Positions 6,928 to 14,323 are shown, counted from the stretch's first letter. The stretch is DNA of 15,637 bases from an uncultured Collinsella sp. (GCA_902479065.1 CABSNM010000029.1:1-15637), one strand, 5' to 3'. Numbers and translations: made by a program. The notes: generated from the letters alone by a model not told the origin.

Positions 6928-9900
6928 ATGCTCATTCACCGTATAGCCGCGCAGCTCTACACTGCCGAGGCGCTGCAGACCGTCGAGGCCGGACTCGATG
7001 CCGGCGAGGACGTGACGCTGGCCGTGTCGCAGTCGGGCCGCACGCTTATGGCGGCCGCCCAGTTTGCGCGCCGTCCGCGCCCGACGGTCTACATTGTGAG
7101 TGGCGAGGATGCGGCCGATCGCGCCGCGCGCAGCCTTGCCGCCTACGTGGGCCTGGCGCACGTGTGCCGCTTTCCCGAGCGCAAGGACTATCCGTGGCGC
7201 GAGCAGGCGCCCGACGATGCCGTGGTGGCGCAGCGCTGCGAGGCTCTGGGGCGCATCGTGCGCGGGGACAACTGCATCATGGTTGCCTCGGCCCGCGCGC
7301 TGTTGCGCTGCGTGCCGCCGGTCGAGAGCCGCTATTGGGAGTCCACGACCTTTGCGGTGGGCGAGGAGATTCCTTTTGATGAGGTGCCGCAGCGCCTAGT
7401 GGGCATGGGCTACACCAATGCCGGCGCCGCCGACGCGCCCGGCCTGTTCCGCGTGCACGGCGACACCGTCGAGGTGTTTCCCGCGCAGGAAAAAGCGCCC
7501 GTGCGCATTGAGTTCTTTGGCGACGAGATCGACCGCATCCGTCGCATGGTGAGCTCAACGGGCCAGACCATCGGCAACGAGGACAGCATCGAGATCTTCC
7601 CGTGCCGCGAGCTGGCGCTTACCGACGAGGCCGTCCACAACATGCATGTGGCGCTCTATCGCGCCAGCCAGGACGACAGCAAGTTGGCGGCGCTGCTCGA
7701 GATGGTGGATGCGCGCATCGTCACGCCCGAGCTCGACCGCTTTTTGCCGGTGATGTACGGCCAGACCGTGAGCCCGCTGTCGCATGTGAGCGGCAAGGCG
7801 CTCGTGGTACTGTCCGAGCCGCGCTCGCTGTTCGACGATTGCCTGCGCGCCTACGAGGATATCGAGGCACGTGCCGGCGAGGCGGGAGTCGACCGTCTGG
7901 ACGGCCTGTACGTGCGTGCCCAGCAACTCGACTTTGGTTCCCAGCAACGCCTGAACTATGTGAGCCTCATCCGTGCCGGCGGTGCGGTGACGGCCGAGCT
8001 CAAGATTGAGCAGCCTGCCATCGCAGGCTCGGACAACCGTTTCATGACGCGCATCCAGGAGGTCGTGGGCAAGCGCTATGCCTGCGTGTTTGCCATCCCC
8101 GACCGCGGTGCGCGCGAGTCGATGGAGCTCACCTTTGGCGACGAGGGCATTACCTTTGAGGAATCGCTGACCGCGGCGCCCGAAAACGCCGGCGCTATCG
8201 GCGACCGCGTGCGCGTGGCAGCGGCGGATTCCGCCGACCGTGCCGCACGCCAGGAGGCCCATGCTTCCATTCGCGAGCGTCGCGCCGATGCGCTCAACGC
8301 CCGCTCGCTCGAGGTGGGCGCCGCGCAGGCTGCCGCCGGCGCCGCCGTGCCCACCATCTCGCGCGGGCGCGTGACCTTTGTGGACGCTGCCCTGCCGCAG
8401 GGCGTGGTGGTGCCCGATGCCAACCTGGCCGTGTTCTCGATCGCCGACCTCAACGCCCGCATGGATGCCAACCGCGCGCGCAGCCGCCGCAAGGTTGACA
8501 TTACGCAGATCACCTTCCCGTTTAAGCCGGGCGACTACGTGGTGCACGCTACCCACGGCATCGCACTCTTTAGCGAGATCGCGCGCCAGGAAGTGGGCGG
8601 CAAGGAACGCGACTACTTTTTGCTGGAATATGCCGACGGCGACAAGCTCTACGTGCCGCTCGAGCAGGTCGACCGTATCACGCGATACGTTGGTCCCGAC
8701 GGCGATAAGCCGCGCTTGACTAGGCTCAACACCGCCGACTGGACGCGGGCTACCAACAAAGCGCGCAAGAATGCCAAAAAGCTGGCGTTTGACCTGGTCG
8801 ACCTGTATACGCGCCGCTCGTCGATTACCGGTATCGCCTGTCCGCCCGACACGCCCGAGCAGATCGAGATGGAGGAGAGCTTCCCCTACGACGAGACGCG
8901 TGACCAGCTGGAGGCTATTGCCGACATCAAGGCCGACATGGAGGCGCCCAAGCCCATGGACCGCCTGCTGTGCGGCGACGTGGGCTTTGGCAAGACCGAG
9001 GTCGCCCTGCGCGCGGCCTTTAAGTGCGTGGACTCCGGCCGCCAGGTCATGGTGCTCTGCCCCACGACCATTCTGGCCCAACAGCACTACGAGACATTCT
9101 TTGAGCGCTTTGCCCCGTTTGGCCTGGAGGTCGAGGTGCTCAGCCGCTTCCGCACGCCGGCGCAGCAGAAGCGCGCGCTCAAGGCGTTTGCCGAGGGCGC
9201 GATTGATGTGCTCATCGGCACGCACCGCTTGCTTTCTGCCGATGTGAACCCCAAGAACCTGGGCATGGTGATCATCGACGAAGAGCAGCGCTTTGGTGTG
9301 CAGCACAAGGAGCAGCTCAAAAACCTGCGCGAGCAGATTGACGTGCTTACGCTTTCGGCAACGCCGATTCCGCGAACCATGCAGATGGCCACGAGCGGCG
9401 TGCGCGACATGAGCCTGATCACGACGCCGCCGACCGGGCGTCGTCCCGTGATCGTGCACGTGGGGGAGTACGACCCCGATGTGGTGAGCGCGGCGATTCG
9501 CCTGGAGGTGGGCCGCGGCGGTCAGGTGTATTACGTGTCCAACCGCGTCAAGACCATCGATGACGCCGTGGCGCGCGTGCACGAGGCCGCGCCCGAGGCG
9601 CGCGTGGGCGTGGCGCACGGCAAGATGAGCCCGCGCGAGGTCGAGGACGTGATGATCGAGTTCGCGACCAAGAAGATTGACGTGCTCATCGCCACGACCA
9701 TCGTGGAGAGCGGCATCGACAACGCGACCGCCAACACGCTCATCATCGAGGACTCGCAGCGCCTGGGTCTGGCACAGCTCTACCAGCTCAAGGGCCGTGT
9801 GGGCCGTTCTGCCACGCAGGCCTACGCGTACTTTATGTTCCCGGGCGAGCTGCCGCTCACCGAGGAGGCGACGGCGCGCCTGACCGCACTTTCCGAGTTC

Positions 9901-10560
9901 CAGGACCTGGGCAGCGGCATGCGCATCGCCATGCGCGACCTGGAGATTCGCGGCGCCGGCTCGCTTATGGGAGCCGAGCAGCACGGCAACCTGTCGAGCG
10001 TGGGCTTTGACCTGTTTACGCAGATGCTGGGCCAGGCCGTGGCCGAGGCGCGCGGCGATGACGACGCCGGCGTGGAGGCGGCGAGCGTGGGTATTAACCT
10101 GCCGGCCGACTACTTCTTGTCCGAGGAGTACCTGCCGGCGGTGGATCAGCGCGTGCTCGTGTACCGCAAGCTCGCAGCGGCCGAGGACTTGGAGAGCATC
10201 GATGAGGTGCAGGAGGAGACCGAGGCTGCGCATGGCGAGCTGCCGCTGGCGGGACTCAACCTGTTCAATCGCGCACGAATCCGCATTCGCGGCGAGCGCC
10301 TGGGGCTCGAGAGCGTCACACTCAGCGGTGGCCGCATTACGTTTTTGGGCGTCGACGTGCCCAAGAAGGTGGCCTTTGAGCTTAAGACCCGCTATGGCGC
10401 GGTGAACTTCCCCAAGAGCCGCAAGCTGTCGGTGCCCTACAAGGCGGGCGCCGGCGCGGGCAGCGGCCTGGGTCGCGGCCTCGACGCCAACGACGGCACC
10501 GGCCCCGTGGCCGCGGCGCTCATGCTGCTGCAGCAGTTGGGTGCTAGCGACGACGACTAG
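6928..10560 (+). CDS. mfd: Transcription-repair coupling factor Mfd
   Basis: Mfd is the translocase that dislodges RNA polymerase stalled at DNA damage and recruits UvrA for nucleotide excision repair. The 1210-residue protein has the full layout. A UvrB-like N-terminal region (about 1-350) comes first. The RNA-polymerase-interacting domain starts at about 530 (PGDYVVHATHGIALF, 534-548; YVPLEQVDRI after it). The RecG-like motor has Walker A GDVGFGKTE (683-691), DEEQ box (784-787) and motif III LSATPIPRT (809-817), then helicase lobe 2 with VGRSATQAYAYF and a C-terminal TRCF domain. The length is slightly above E. coli (1148); the last 40 or so residues are a Gly/Ala-rich low-complexity tail. 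ATG 6928 was chosen because GGAGGA lies 5 bp upstream; a TTG at 6901 would start inside the leader hairpin. It stands alone between a leader hairpin and the structured repeat at 10565. Confidence 0.97.
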   Translation: MLIHRIAAQLYTAEALQTVEAGLDAGEDVTLAVSQSGRTLMAAAQFARRPRPTVYIVSGEDAADRAARSLAAYVGLAHVCRFPERKDYPWREQAPDDAVVAQRCEALGRIVRGDNCIMVASARALLRCVPPVESRYWESTTFAVGEEIPFDEVPQRLVGMGYTNAGAADAPGLFRVHGDTVEVFPAQEKAPVRIEFFGDEIDRIRRMVSSTGQTIGNEDSIEIFPCRELALTDEAVHNMHVALYRASQDDSKLAALLEMVDARIVTPELDRFLPVMYGQTVSPLSHVSGKALVVLSEPRSLFDDCLRAYEDIEARAGEAGVDRLDGLYVRAQQLDFGSQQRLNYVSLIRAGGAVTAELKIEQPAIAGSDNRFMTRIQEVVGKRYACVFAIPDRGARESMELTFGDEGITFEESLTAAPENAGAIGDRVRVAAADSADRAARQEAHASIRERRADALNARSLEVGAAQAAAGAAVPTISRGRVTFVDAALPQGVVVPDANLAVFSIADLNARMDANRARSRRKVDITQITFPFKPGDYVVHATHGIALFSEIARQEVGGKERDYFLLEYADGDKLYVPLEQVDRITRYVGPDGDKPRLTRLNTADWTRATNKARKNAKKLAFDLVDLYTRRSSITGIACPPDTPEQIEMEESFPYDETRDQLEAIADIKADMEAPKPMDRLLCGDVGFGKTEVALRAAFKCVDSGRQVMVLCPTTILAQQHYETFFERFAPFGLEVEVLSRFRTPAQQKRALKAFAEGAIDVLIGTHRLLSADVNPKNLGMVIIDEEQRFGVQHKEQLKNLREQIDVLTLSATPIPRTMQMATSGVRDMSLITTPPTGRRPVIVHVGEYDPDVVSAAIRLEVGRGGQVYYVSNRVKTIDDAVARVHEAAPEARVGVAHGKMSPREVEDVMIEFATKKIDVLIATTIVESGIDNATANTLIIEDSQRLGLAQLYQLKGRVGRSATQAYAYFMFPGELPLTEEATARLTALSEFQDLGSGMRIAMRDLEIRGAGSLMGAEQHGNLSSVGFDLFTQMLGQAVAEARGDDDAGVEAASVGINLPADYFLSEEYLPAVDQRVLVYRKLAAAEDLESIDEVQEETEAAHGELPLAGLNLFNRARIRIRGERLGLESVTLSGGRITFLGVDVPKKVAFELKTRYGAVNFPKSRKLSVPYKAGAGAGSGLGRGLDANDGTGPVAAALMLLQQLGASDDD

Positions 10561-10564
10561 CGGG

Positions 10565-10677
10565 TCGACGCTGCAAACGCTCCATTTGGGCAATCTGACC
10601 CTCACTCGTCGGTCGCGTACGCAAGTACGCTTCCCTCCTCCTTCGGGCCACCTTGCCACAAATGGAACGTTTTCGCT
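10565..10677. repeat. Structured intergenic repeat, copy 1
   Basis: This element begins 5 bp after the mfd stop. The conserved flank TCGACGCTGCAAAC (10565-10578) is followed by left arm GCTCCATTTG (10579-10588) and GGCAA-TCTG. An inner hairpin GCGTAC-GCAA-GTACGC (10615-10630) comes next, then CACCTTGCC, right arm CAAATGGAAC (10659-10668) and closing flank GTTTTCGCT (10669-10677). Flanks and inner motifs recur in copy 2 (15347-15460). The arm sequences differ between copies, yet each pairs with its own partner (here 9 of 10 positions). AAAC/GTTT and GGCAA/TTGCC extend the stem. No coding potential is evident. Confidence 0.8.
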
Positions 10678-10771
10678 CACTTATGCTCAACCTGTAAGGG
10701 TATTTATGGGACAAAGCTATCTTTGCCCCACCACGTTGCGGGTCGACCCTTCGCCCGACCGAAAGGAAAGC

Positions 10772-11635
10772 ATGTTCGGATACATCTATGAGAAAGATGT
10801 CGCCATTATCGCGGTTGTCCTGTGCCTTTGTCTGGGCGTGGGCAGTTTCTTCGATTATCAGATCTCGAGCGCGCTGTTCAACGTCGGCAGCATGTACGGC
10901 CGCTTTATCGAGGCCGCCGGCGAGCTGCCGTTCGAGCTGACGGCGAGCGTCGCGGGCGTTATGCTCGTACGCGCAGTGCGTCCCGACTCCAGGGGGAGCA
11001 AATGGCTCGCCGTGCTGGGCGTTCTGATCAACGTTGGCCTGGCCGGCTACGAGATCGTTTCGTCCCTGCGGGTTAGCGGTAAGCTCATTGCCGTTCAGCT
11101 GGTGCTGACGTTTGTGCTGGTCATCGCTGCCAACCTTATCATCTATCGCCTCACGCGCACGACCGAGCCCGATGAGCTCACGCGCTGGGCGTTGATGGTG
11201 CTTGCCGTGTGGGTCGCTCAGGCCATTATCCTCAACGTGATCGTCAAGCCGCTGTGGTCGCGCCCGCGCATGCGCGTGATCGAGGTGACGCAGGGGCTCG
11301 AGTTTCAGCCGTGGTGGGTGATCGGCAATCCCGACAAGTGGACCTATATCGCCGCCGGCGTGATCAAGGACGGGTTCAAGTCGTTTGCGAGCGGACACAC
11401 GGCGCACGCGGCAATCGGCCTTATGCTCGCCGGGCTTCCCGCGGCGGCTTTTAAGGAAAAACCTTCGCGCCGTCGTGTGGTCTTTTGGACGGCGGCTGTG
11501 GTCGCGGCGCTCGTCGCGTTTGGCCGCATCGTGATCGGCGCACACTTTTTGAGCGACGTGAGCTGCGGCTTTGCCTTGGTGCTGGCGCTTGAGTGTCTCG
11601 CCGCGCGCATTGCCTATCCCAACGGCGTACAATAG
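10772..11635 (+). CDS. PAP2-superfamily membrane phosphatase
   Basis: PAP2 enzymes are integral membrane phosphatases acting on lipid phosphates such as phosphatidate or undecaprenyl pyrophosphate. The 287-residue protein has about six hydrophobic segments (around 10-30, 55-67, 78-97, 105-125, 138-158 and 235-275). It has the three-part active site in variant form: K159-x6-R166 followed by Met instead of the usual Pro; SGH at 207-209 preceded by Ala rather than Pro; and R252-x5-H258-x3-D262 (GRIVIGAHFLSD). The key Lys, Arg, two His and Asp are all present, so activity is expected. ATG 10772 was chosen because AAAGGA lies 4 bp upstream. The frame stays open upstream, but that part crosses the structured repeat. 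The leader holds a small hairpin, GGG-a-CAAAG/CTTTG-CCC (10708-10728). The substrate is unknown. Confidence 0.88.
   Translation: MFGYIYEKDVAIIAVVLCLCLGVGSFFDYQISSALFNVGSMYGRFIEAAGELPFELTASVAGVMLVRAVRPDSRGSKWLAVLGVLINVGLAGYEIVSSLRVSGKLIAVQLVLTFVLVIAANLIIYRLTRTTEPDELTRWALMVLAVWVAQAIILNVIVKPLWSRPRMRVIEVTQGLEFQPWWVIGNPDKWTYIAAGVIKDGFKSFASGHTAHAAIGLMLAGLPAAAFKEKPSRRRVVFWTAAVVAALVAFGRIVIGAHFLSDVSCGFALVLALECLAARIAYPNGVQ
11628..11633 (+). promoter_or_regulatory. Possible -10 box for the aldolase gene
   Basis: TACAAT at 11628-11633 overlaps the stop codon of the PAP2 gene and lies 47 bp before the next start. No -35 at normal spacing was found (TTGCCT at 11610-11615 is only 12 bp away). The element is therefore suggestive only, and read-through from the PAP2 gene is equally possible. 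Confidence 0.3.
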
Positions 11636-11680
11636 CTCCGTTTGAATCATCTGGCCGATACCCGGTAAGAGAGGATTGCC

Positions 11681-12706
11681 ATGCTCGCGTTCAACAACGA
11701 TTATTCCCACGGCGCACACCCGGCAGTGCTGCAGGCGCTCGTCGACACCAATATGGAGCCGCAGCCCGGCTACGGTACCGATGCGCATACCGAGCGTGCC
11801 AAGCAACTTATTCGCGAGGCCTGCCAGGCGCCTGACGCCGACGTGTTTTTCCTGGTGGGCGGCACGCAGGCTAACGCGACGGTGATCGACATGCTGCTTG
11901 CGCCGTACGAGGGCGTCGTTGCTGCCGAGACTGGCCACGTCGCTTGCCACGAGGCGGGCGCCATCGAGTTTGGCGGCCACAAGGTGCTCACCATCCCCGG
12001 CTACGAGGGCAAGATGCACGCCGAGGACCTCGAGAACTATATCCAGGTGTTCTACGAAAACGAGAGCTACGAGCACACGGTGTTTCCGGGTGCCGTGTAC
12101 GTGAGCCTATCGACCGAGTACGGCACGCTGTACTCCAAGGCCGAGCTCGCGGCGATTCACGCAGTGTGCCAGAAGCGCGAGATTCCGCTGTTTGTGGATG
12201 GCGCCCGCCTGGCCTATGCGCTGGCGGCCGATGAGTGCGACATTACCCTGCCCGAGCTGGCGCAGCTGTGTGACGTGTTCTACATCGGCGGCACCAAGTG
12301 TGGTGCGCTTTGCGGCGAGGCTGTGGTGTTCTGCGGCATGCACGCTCCGGCGCATCCTATTCCGCGCATTAAGCAGCACGGCGCGCTGTTGGCCAAGGGC
12401 CGCCTGACGGGCGTCCAGTTTGAGGCGCTCTTTACCGATGGCCTGTATTTTGAGATTGGTCGCCAGGCGATTGAGACCGCTCGGGCGCTGCGTCGTGTGC
12501 TGCACGAGCGCGGCTACCAGTTCTTCTTGGAGACGCCCACGAACCAGCAGTTCGTGATTCTGCCCAACGAGGATATGGCCCGCATTCGCGAGCATGCGGC
12601 GATCGAGTACTGGGAAAAGTACGACGATACTCATACGGTGGTGCGCTTTTGCACCAGCTGGGCCACGACGCAGGAGGACATCGACGCGCTGGCGGCTGTC
12701 CTGTAG
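11681..12706 (+). CDS. Threonine-aldolase-like PLP-dependent enzyme
   Basis: The 341-residue protein belongs to the beta-eliminating lyase/threonine aldolase group of fold-type I PLP enzymes. These split L-threonine or L-allo-threonine to glycine and acetaldehyde. Visible marks are the N-terminal FNNDYSHGAHPAVLQAL (4-20), the phosphate-binding GGTQAN (60-65), the ring-stacking segment ETGHVACHEAGAIE (83-96), Asp173 in FVDGARLAYAL (which contacts the pyridine nitrogen in this family) and the Schiff-base Lys206 in YIGGTKCGAL. The length fits low-specificity L-threonine aldolases (about 330-350). The ATG is preceded by AGAGAGGA at 5-bp spacing. The gene ends in a strong terminator. A related activity such as phenylserine aldolase cannot be excluded. 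Confidence 0.9.
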   Translation: MLAFNNDYSHGAHPAVLQALVDTNMEPQPGYGTDAHTERAKQLIREACQAPDADVFFLVGGTQANATVIDMLLAPYEGVVAAETGHVACHEAGAIEFGGHKVLTIPGYEGKMHAEDLENYIQVFYENESYEHTVFPGAVYVSLSTEYGTLYSKAELAAIHAVCQKREIPLFVDGARLAYALAADECDITLPELAQLCDVFYIGGTKCGALCGEAVVFCGMHAPAHPIPRIKQHGALLAKGRLTGVQFEALFTDGLYFEIGRQAIETARALRRVLHERGYQFFLETPTNQQFVILPNEDMARIREHAAIEYWEKYDDTHTVVRFCTSWATTQEDIDALAAVL

Positions 12707-12724
12707 CCTGATGTAATGACGAGG

Positions 12725-12767
12725 GGCCGCCTTGCGCCGGGTTTGGCGCAGGGTGGCCTTTGCTTTT
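12725..12767 (+). terminator. Terminator after the aldolase gene
   Basis: A 14-bp stem, GGCCGCCTTGCGCC (12725-12738) with GGCGCAGGGTGGCC (12745-12758), has two G-T wobbles. It closes a GGGTTT loop and is followed by TTTGCTTTT. The T run leads directly into the ribosome site of the next gene (GGGGGAGAAGG, 12768-12778). The acetyltransferase therefore needs either read-through or a promoter inside the aldolase gene. Confidence 0.85.
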
Positions 12768-12783
12768 GGGGGAGAAGGGTTGT

Positions 12784-13374
12784 ATGACCGAGATGTCCGA
12801 GCCGACGATTCGCCTGGCGACGCCCGAAGACGCGCCGGCGTTGCTTGCCATCTATGAGCCGTATGTGCGCCAGACGGCGATTACCTGCGAATACGAGGTG
12901 CCGAGCGTTGAGGAGTTCGCCGGGCGCATCGAGCGTACGCTCAAGCGCTATCCGTATTTGGTGATGGAGCTGGACGGGCGTCCGGTAGGCTATGCCTATG
13001 TGAGCCCGCTCAACAGCCGCGAGGCATACGACTGGTCGGTCGAGACGTCGATCTACCTGGCGTGCGACGTGCGCCACGGCGGGCTGGGCCGCAAGTTGCA
13101 CGATACGCTCAAGCAATGTCTGATCGCGATGGGCATCACCAATATGTGCGCGCTCATTGCCGTGCCGCACGACAAGGACGACGAGTATCTGACGCACAAC
13201 AGTCAGGACTTCCATGCCCATATGGGATATCGCCTGGTGGGTGCCTTCGACCGCTGTGCCCAAAAGTTCGGTCGCTGGTACGACATGTGTTGGATGGAGC
13301 TGGTCCTAGCCGAGCGCACGCCCAACCAACCCAAACCAACCTGGTTCCCCGACCTCCCCAAACCTACCATTTAG
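12784..13374 (+). CDS. GNAT acetyltransferase, phosphinothricin-acetyltransferase type
   Basis: This 196-residue protein transfers an acetyl group from acetyl-CoA to an amine. Its sequence follows the PAT-like branch of GNAT. It begins with IRLATPEDAPALLAIYEPYV (9-28), has the conserved TAITCEYEVP (31-40) and ETSIYL (87-92) segments, and the CoA pyrophosphate loop RHGGLGRKL (97-105, the usual R/Q-x-x-G-x-G/A). It closes with DFHAHMGYRLVG (142-153) and KFGRWYDMCWMEL (161-173). Real substrates of this branch are varied (amino acid analogues, methionine sulfoximine-like compounds), so the name implies no specific resistance. ATG 12784 was chosen because the ribosome site is 5 bp upstream. Residues 177-196 form a Pro-rich tail beyond the usual end, running into a GGGACAG-type repeat that overlaps the stop codon. 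Confidence 0.9.
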   Translation: MTEMSEPTIRLATPEDAPALLAIYEPYVRQTAITCEYEVPSVEEFAGRIERTLKRYPYLVMELDGRPVGYAYVSPLNSREAYDWSVETSIYLACDVRHGGLGRKLHDTLKQCLIAMGITNMCALIAVPHDKDDEYLTHNSQDFHAHMGYRLVGAFDRCAQKFGRWYDMCWMELVLAERTPNQPKPTWFPDLPKPTI

Positions 13375-13389
13375 GGACAGGTCTATTTT
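13367..13389. repeat. GGGACAG-type repeat fragment between convergent genes
   Basis: CCATTTAGGGACAGGTCTAT (from 13367) resembles the two tandem motifs near the contig end, especially CATTGGGGACAGGTTACTTT at 15539-15558. It overlaps the stop codon of the acetyltransferase (13372-13374) and fills most of the 21-bp gap to the convergent regulator. From memory, GGGGACAG sequences of this kind are common near REP-associated (RAYT/Y1) transposases; none is encoded in this window. Confidence 0.5.
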
Positions 13390-13395
13390 GGCAGG

Positions 13396-14118
13396 CTAGC
13401 CGATGGGCTCGGTGTATTTGGCGCGGTCGGTGCGTTGGATGCGCTTGGAGACATGGAGCGGGCGGCCGTCGGTGTCGTAGACGTAGTCGGTGATCAGGAT
13501 CAGCGCCTGCCCGCGCTCAACGTTGAGCAAAAACGCCTCGTTTTGCGAGGCATAGCACACTTCAAAGGTCTTATGCCCCTGTGCCGGTGCGCGATGGAAC
13601 TCCTGTCGCAGCGTGGCGTAGAGCGAACCGTTGATATCGCGATCGATGAGTGCCTCAAAGCTCGGTGGTAGATAGGTGGTCTCCAGGCACAGCGGCGCAT
13701 CGTCCAGATAACGCAGACGGACAAGTTTGACGAGCTTGCTGCCCACGGCGGCATCAAAGAACTTAGCTATGCTGCCGCCCGCCTTGGTAAAGCCCGAGTC
13801 CACGGTGCGCGTGGTGGGCTTCATGCCCTGGCCTTCGACCTGCTTGGTATAGCTCGAAAACACCAGGTTGTTTTCGTGGAGCGCGGGCGTGTCGGCCACA
13901 AAGGCGCCGCGCCCGCGCTCGGTGCGCACCAGGCCCTCATCAACGAGTACCTTAAGGGCGTGGCGCACGGTGCTGCGCGACAGCCCCGATTCGTCCATGA
14001 GTTCCATCTCGGACGGCAGCTTGTCTCCGCGTGCGTAGATACCGGCGGCGATGCGGTCACGCAACATGCCCGCCAAGCGCTCGTATTGGCTCAGTTTCTT
14101 TTTAGACGAAGCGTTCAT
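13396..14118 (-). CDS. GntR/HutC-family transcriptional regulator
   Basis: The 240-residue protein has a winged helix-turn-helix at about 10-76, with LPSEMELMDESGLSRSTVRH (34-53) and the wing GLVRTERGRGAFV (62-74), followed by a UTRA ligand-binding domain at about 85-235 (LVKLVRLRYLDDAPLCLETT, then YLPPSFEAL). HutC/UTRA proteins sense small metabolites, often sugar phosphates or amino acids. The gene is divergent from the SIS-domain deglycase at 14324, and the 205-bp gap holds repeated TGTAT/ATACA sites, so it most likely represses that gene and itself. E. coli fructoselysine metabolism is also controlled by a GntR-type protein (FrlR), which fits the neighbour. The start codon is ATG, with only a weak AGG upstream. 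It ends 21 bp from the convergent acetyltransferase. Confidence 0.92.
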   Translation of the reverse strand: MNASSKKKLSQYERLAGMLRDRIAAGIYARGDKLPSEMELMDESGLSRSTVRHALKVLVDEGLVRTERGRGAFVADTPALHENNLVFSSYTKQVEGQGMKPTTRTVDSGFTKAGGSIAKFFDAAVGSKLVKLVRLRYLDDAPLCLETTYLPPSFEALIDRDINGSLYATLRQEFHRAPAQGHKTFEVCYASQNEAFLLNVERGQALILITDYVYDTDGRPLHVSKRIQRTDRAKYTEPIG

Positions 14119-14128
14119 GTGATCAACC

Positions 14129-14146
14129 TGTATCTAACTTGTATGC
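14129..14146. promoter_or_regulatory. Operator-like site 1 (GntR side)
   Basis: TGTATCTAACTTGTATGC lies 11 bp upstream of the regulator's start codon. It repeats at 14268-14285 with a single change (17 of 18 bases). Two TGTAT boxes within it are 12 bp apart, start to start. A regulator bound here would block its own gene. Confidence 0.65.
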
Positions 14147-14161
14147 GAGTCTAATCAAGCA

Positions 14162-14174
14162 TGTATTCAATACA
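14162..14174. promoter_or_regulatory. Operator-like palindrome 2
   Basis: TGTATTCAATACA is a perfect 6-bp palindrome around a central C. It uses the same TGTAT half-site as the flanking repeats. GntR/HutC proteins typically bind short palindromes of this size as dimers, so this is the best candidate for a primary operator. Confidence 0.6.
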
Positions 14175-14183
14175 ACAACAAAA

Positions 14184-14219
14184 CTGCTGGTAACGAGAAG
14201 TCGAAAACCTTACCAGCAG
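14184..14219 (-). terminator. Hairpin in the divergent gap, terminator-like for the minus strand
   Basis: CTGCTGGTAA (14184-14193) and TTACCAGCAG (14210-14219) form a perfect 10-bp stem around 16 nt. On the minus strand the hairpin is followed by TTTTGTTGTTG, so it could stop or attenuate transcription toward the GntR gene, whose start is 65 nt further on. As DNA it could equally be a binding site for a second regulator. Confidence 0.45.
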
Positions 14220-14238
14220 AATTTCTAAGTCAAATATA

Positions 14239-14246
14239 GCATACAA
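14239..14246. promoter_or_regulatory. Operator-like half-site 3
   Basis: GCATACAA is the reverse complement of TTGTATGC, the right half of sites 1 and 4. It sits in an AT-rich stretch (AAATATAGC just upstream) that could contain the -10 region of the SIS-domain gene, although I cannot fix the promoter boxes. Confidence 0.4.
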
Positions 14247-14267
14247 CTAGTCGACATAACCAAAACA

Positions 14268-14285
14268 TGTATGTAACTTGTATGC
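14268..14285. promoter_or_regulatory. Operator-like site 4 (SIS-gene side)
   Basis: TGTATGTAACTTGTATGC differs from site 1 at one base and lies 38 bp upstream of the SIS-gene start. A repressor bound here would cover the transcription start or leader of that gene. Confidence 0.65.
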
Positions 14286-14323
14286 CATCGAGAGCATCAA
14301 ACGAGAAGAAAGGCTGATGCACG

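Noticed and set aside
7555..10680. A very long open frame (about 1041 codons) on the minus strand opposite mfd
   Set aside because: The translation is rich in His, Arg, Ala, Leu and Val with no domain sense, and it mirrors the codon bias of mfd. High-GC genes routinely leave the opposite frame free of stops.
10541..10771. N-terminal extension of the PAP2 gene by about 77 residues
   Set aside because: The extension overlaps the end of mfd and the structured repeat and has no membrane or domain pattern; a good ribosome site precedes ATG 10772.
10544..12076. Minus-strand frame of about 510 codons opposite the PAP2 and aldolase genes
   Set aside because: It spans two real genes and the structured repeat on the other strand and has the composition of an antisense shadow.
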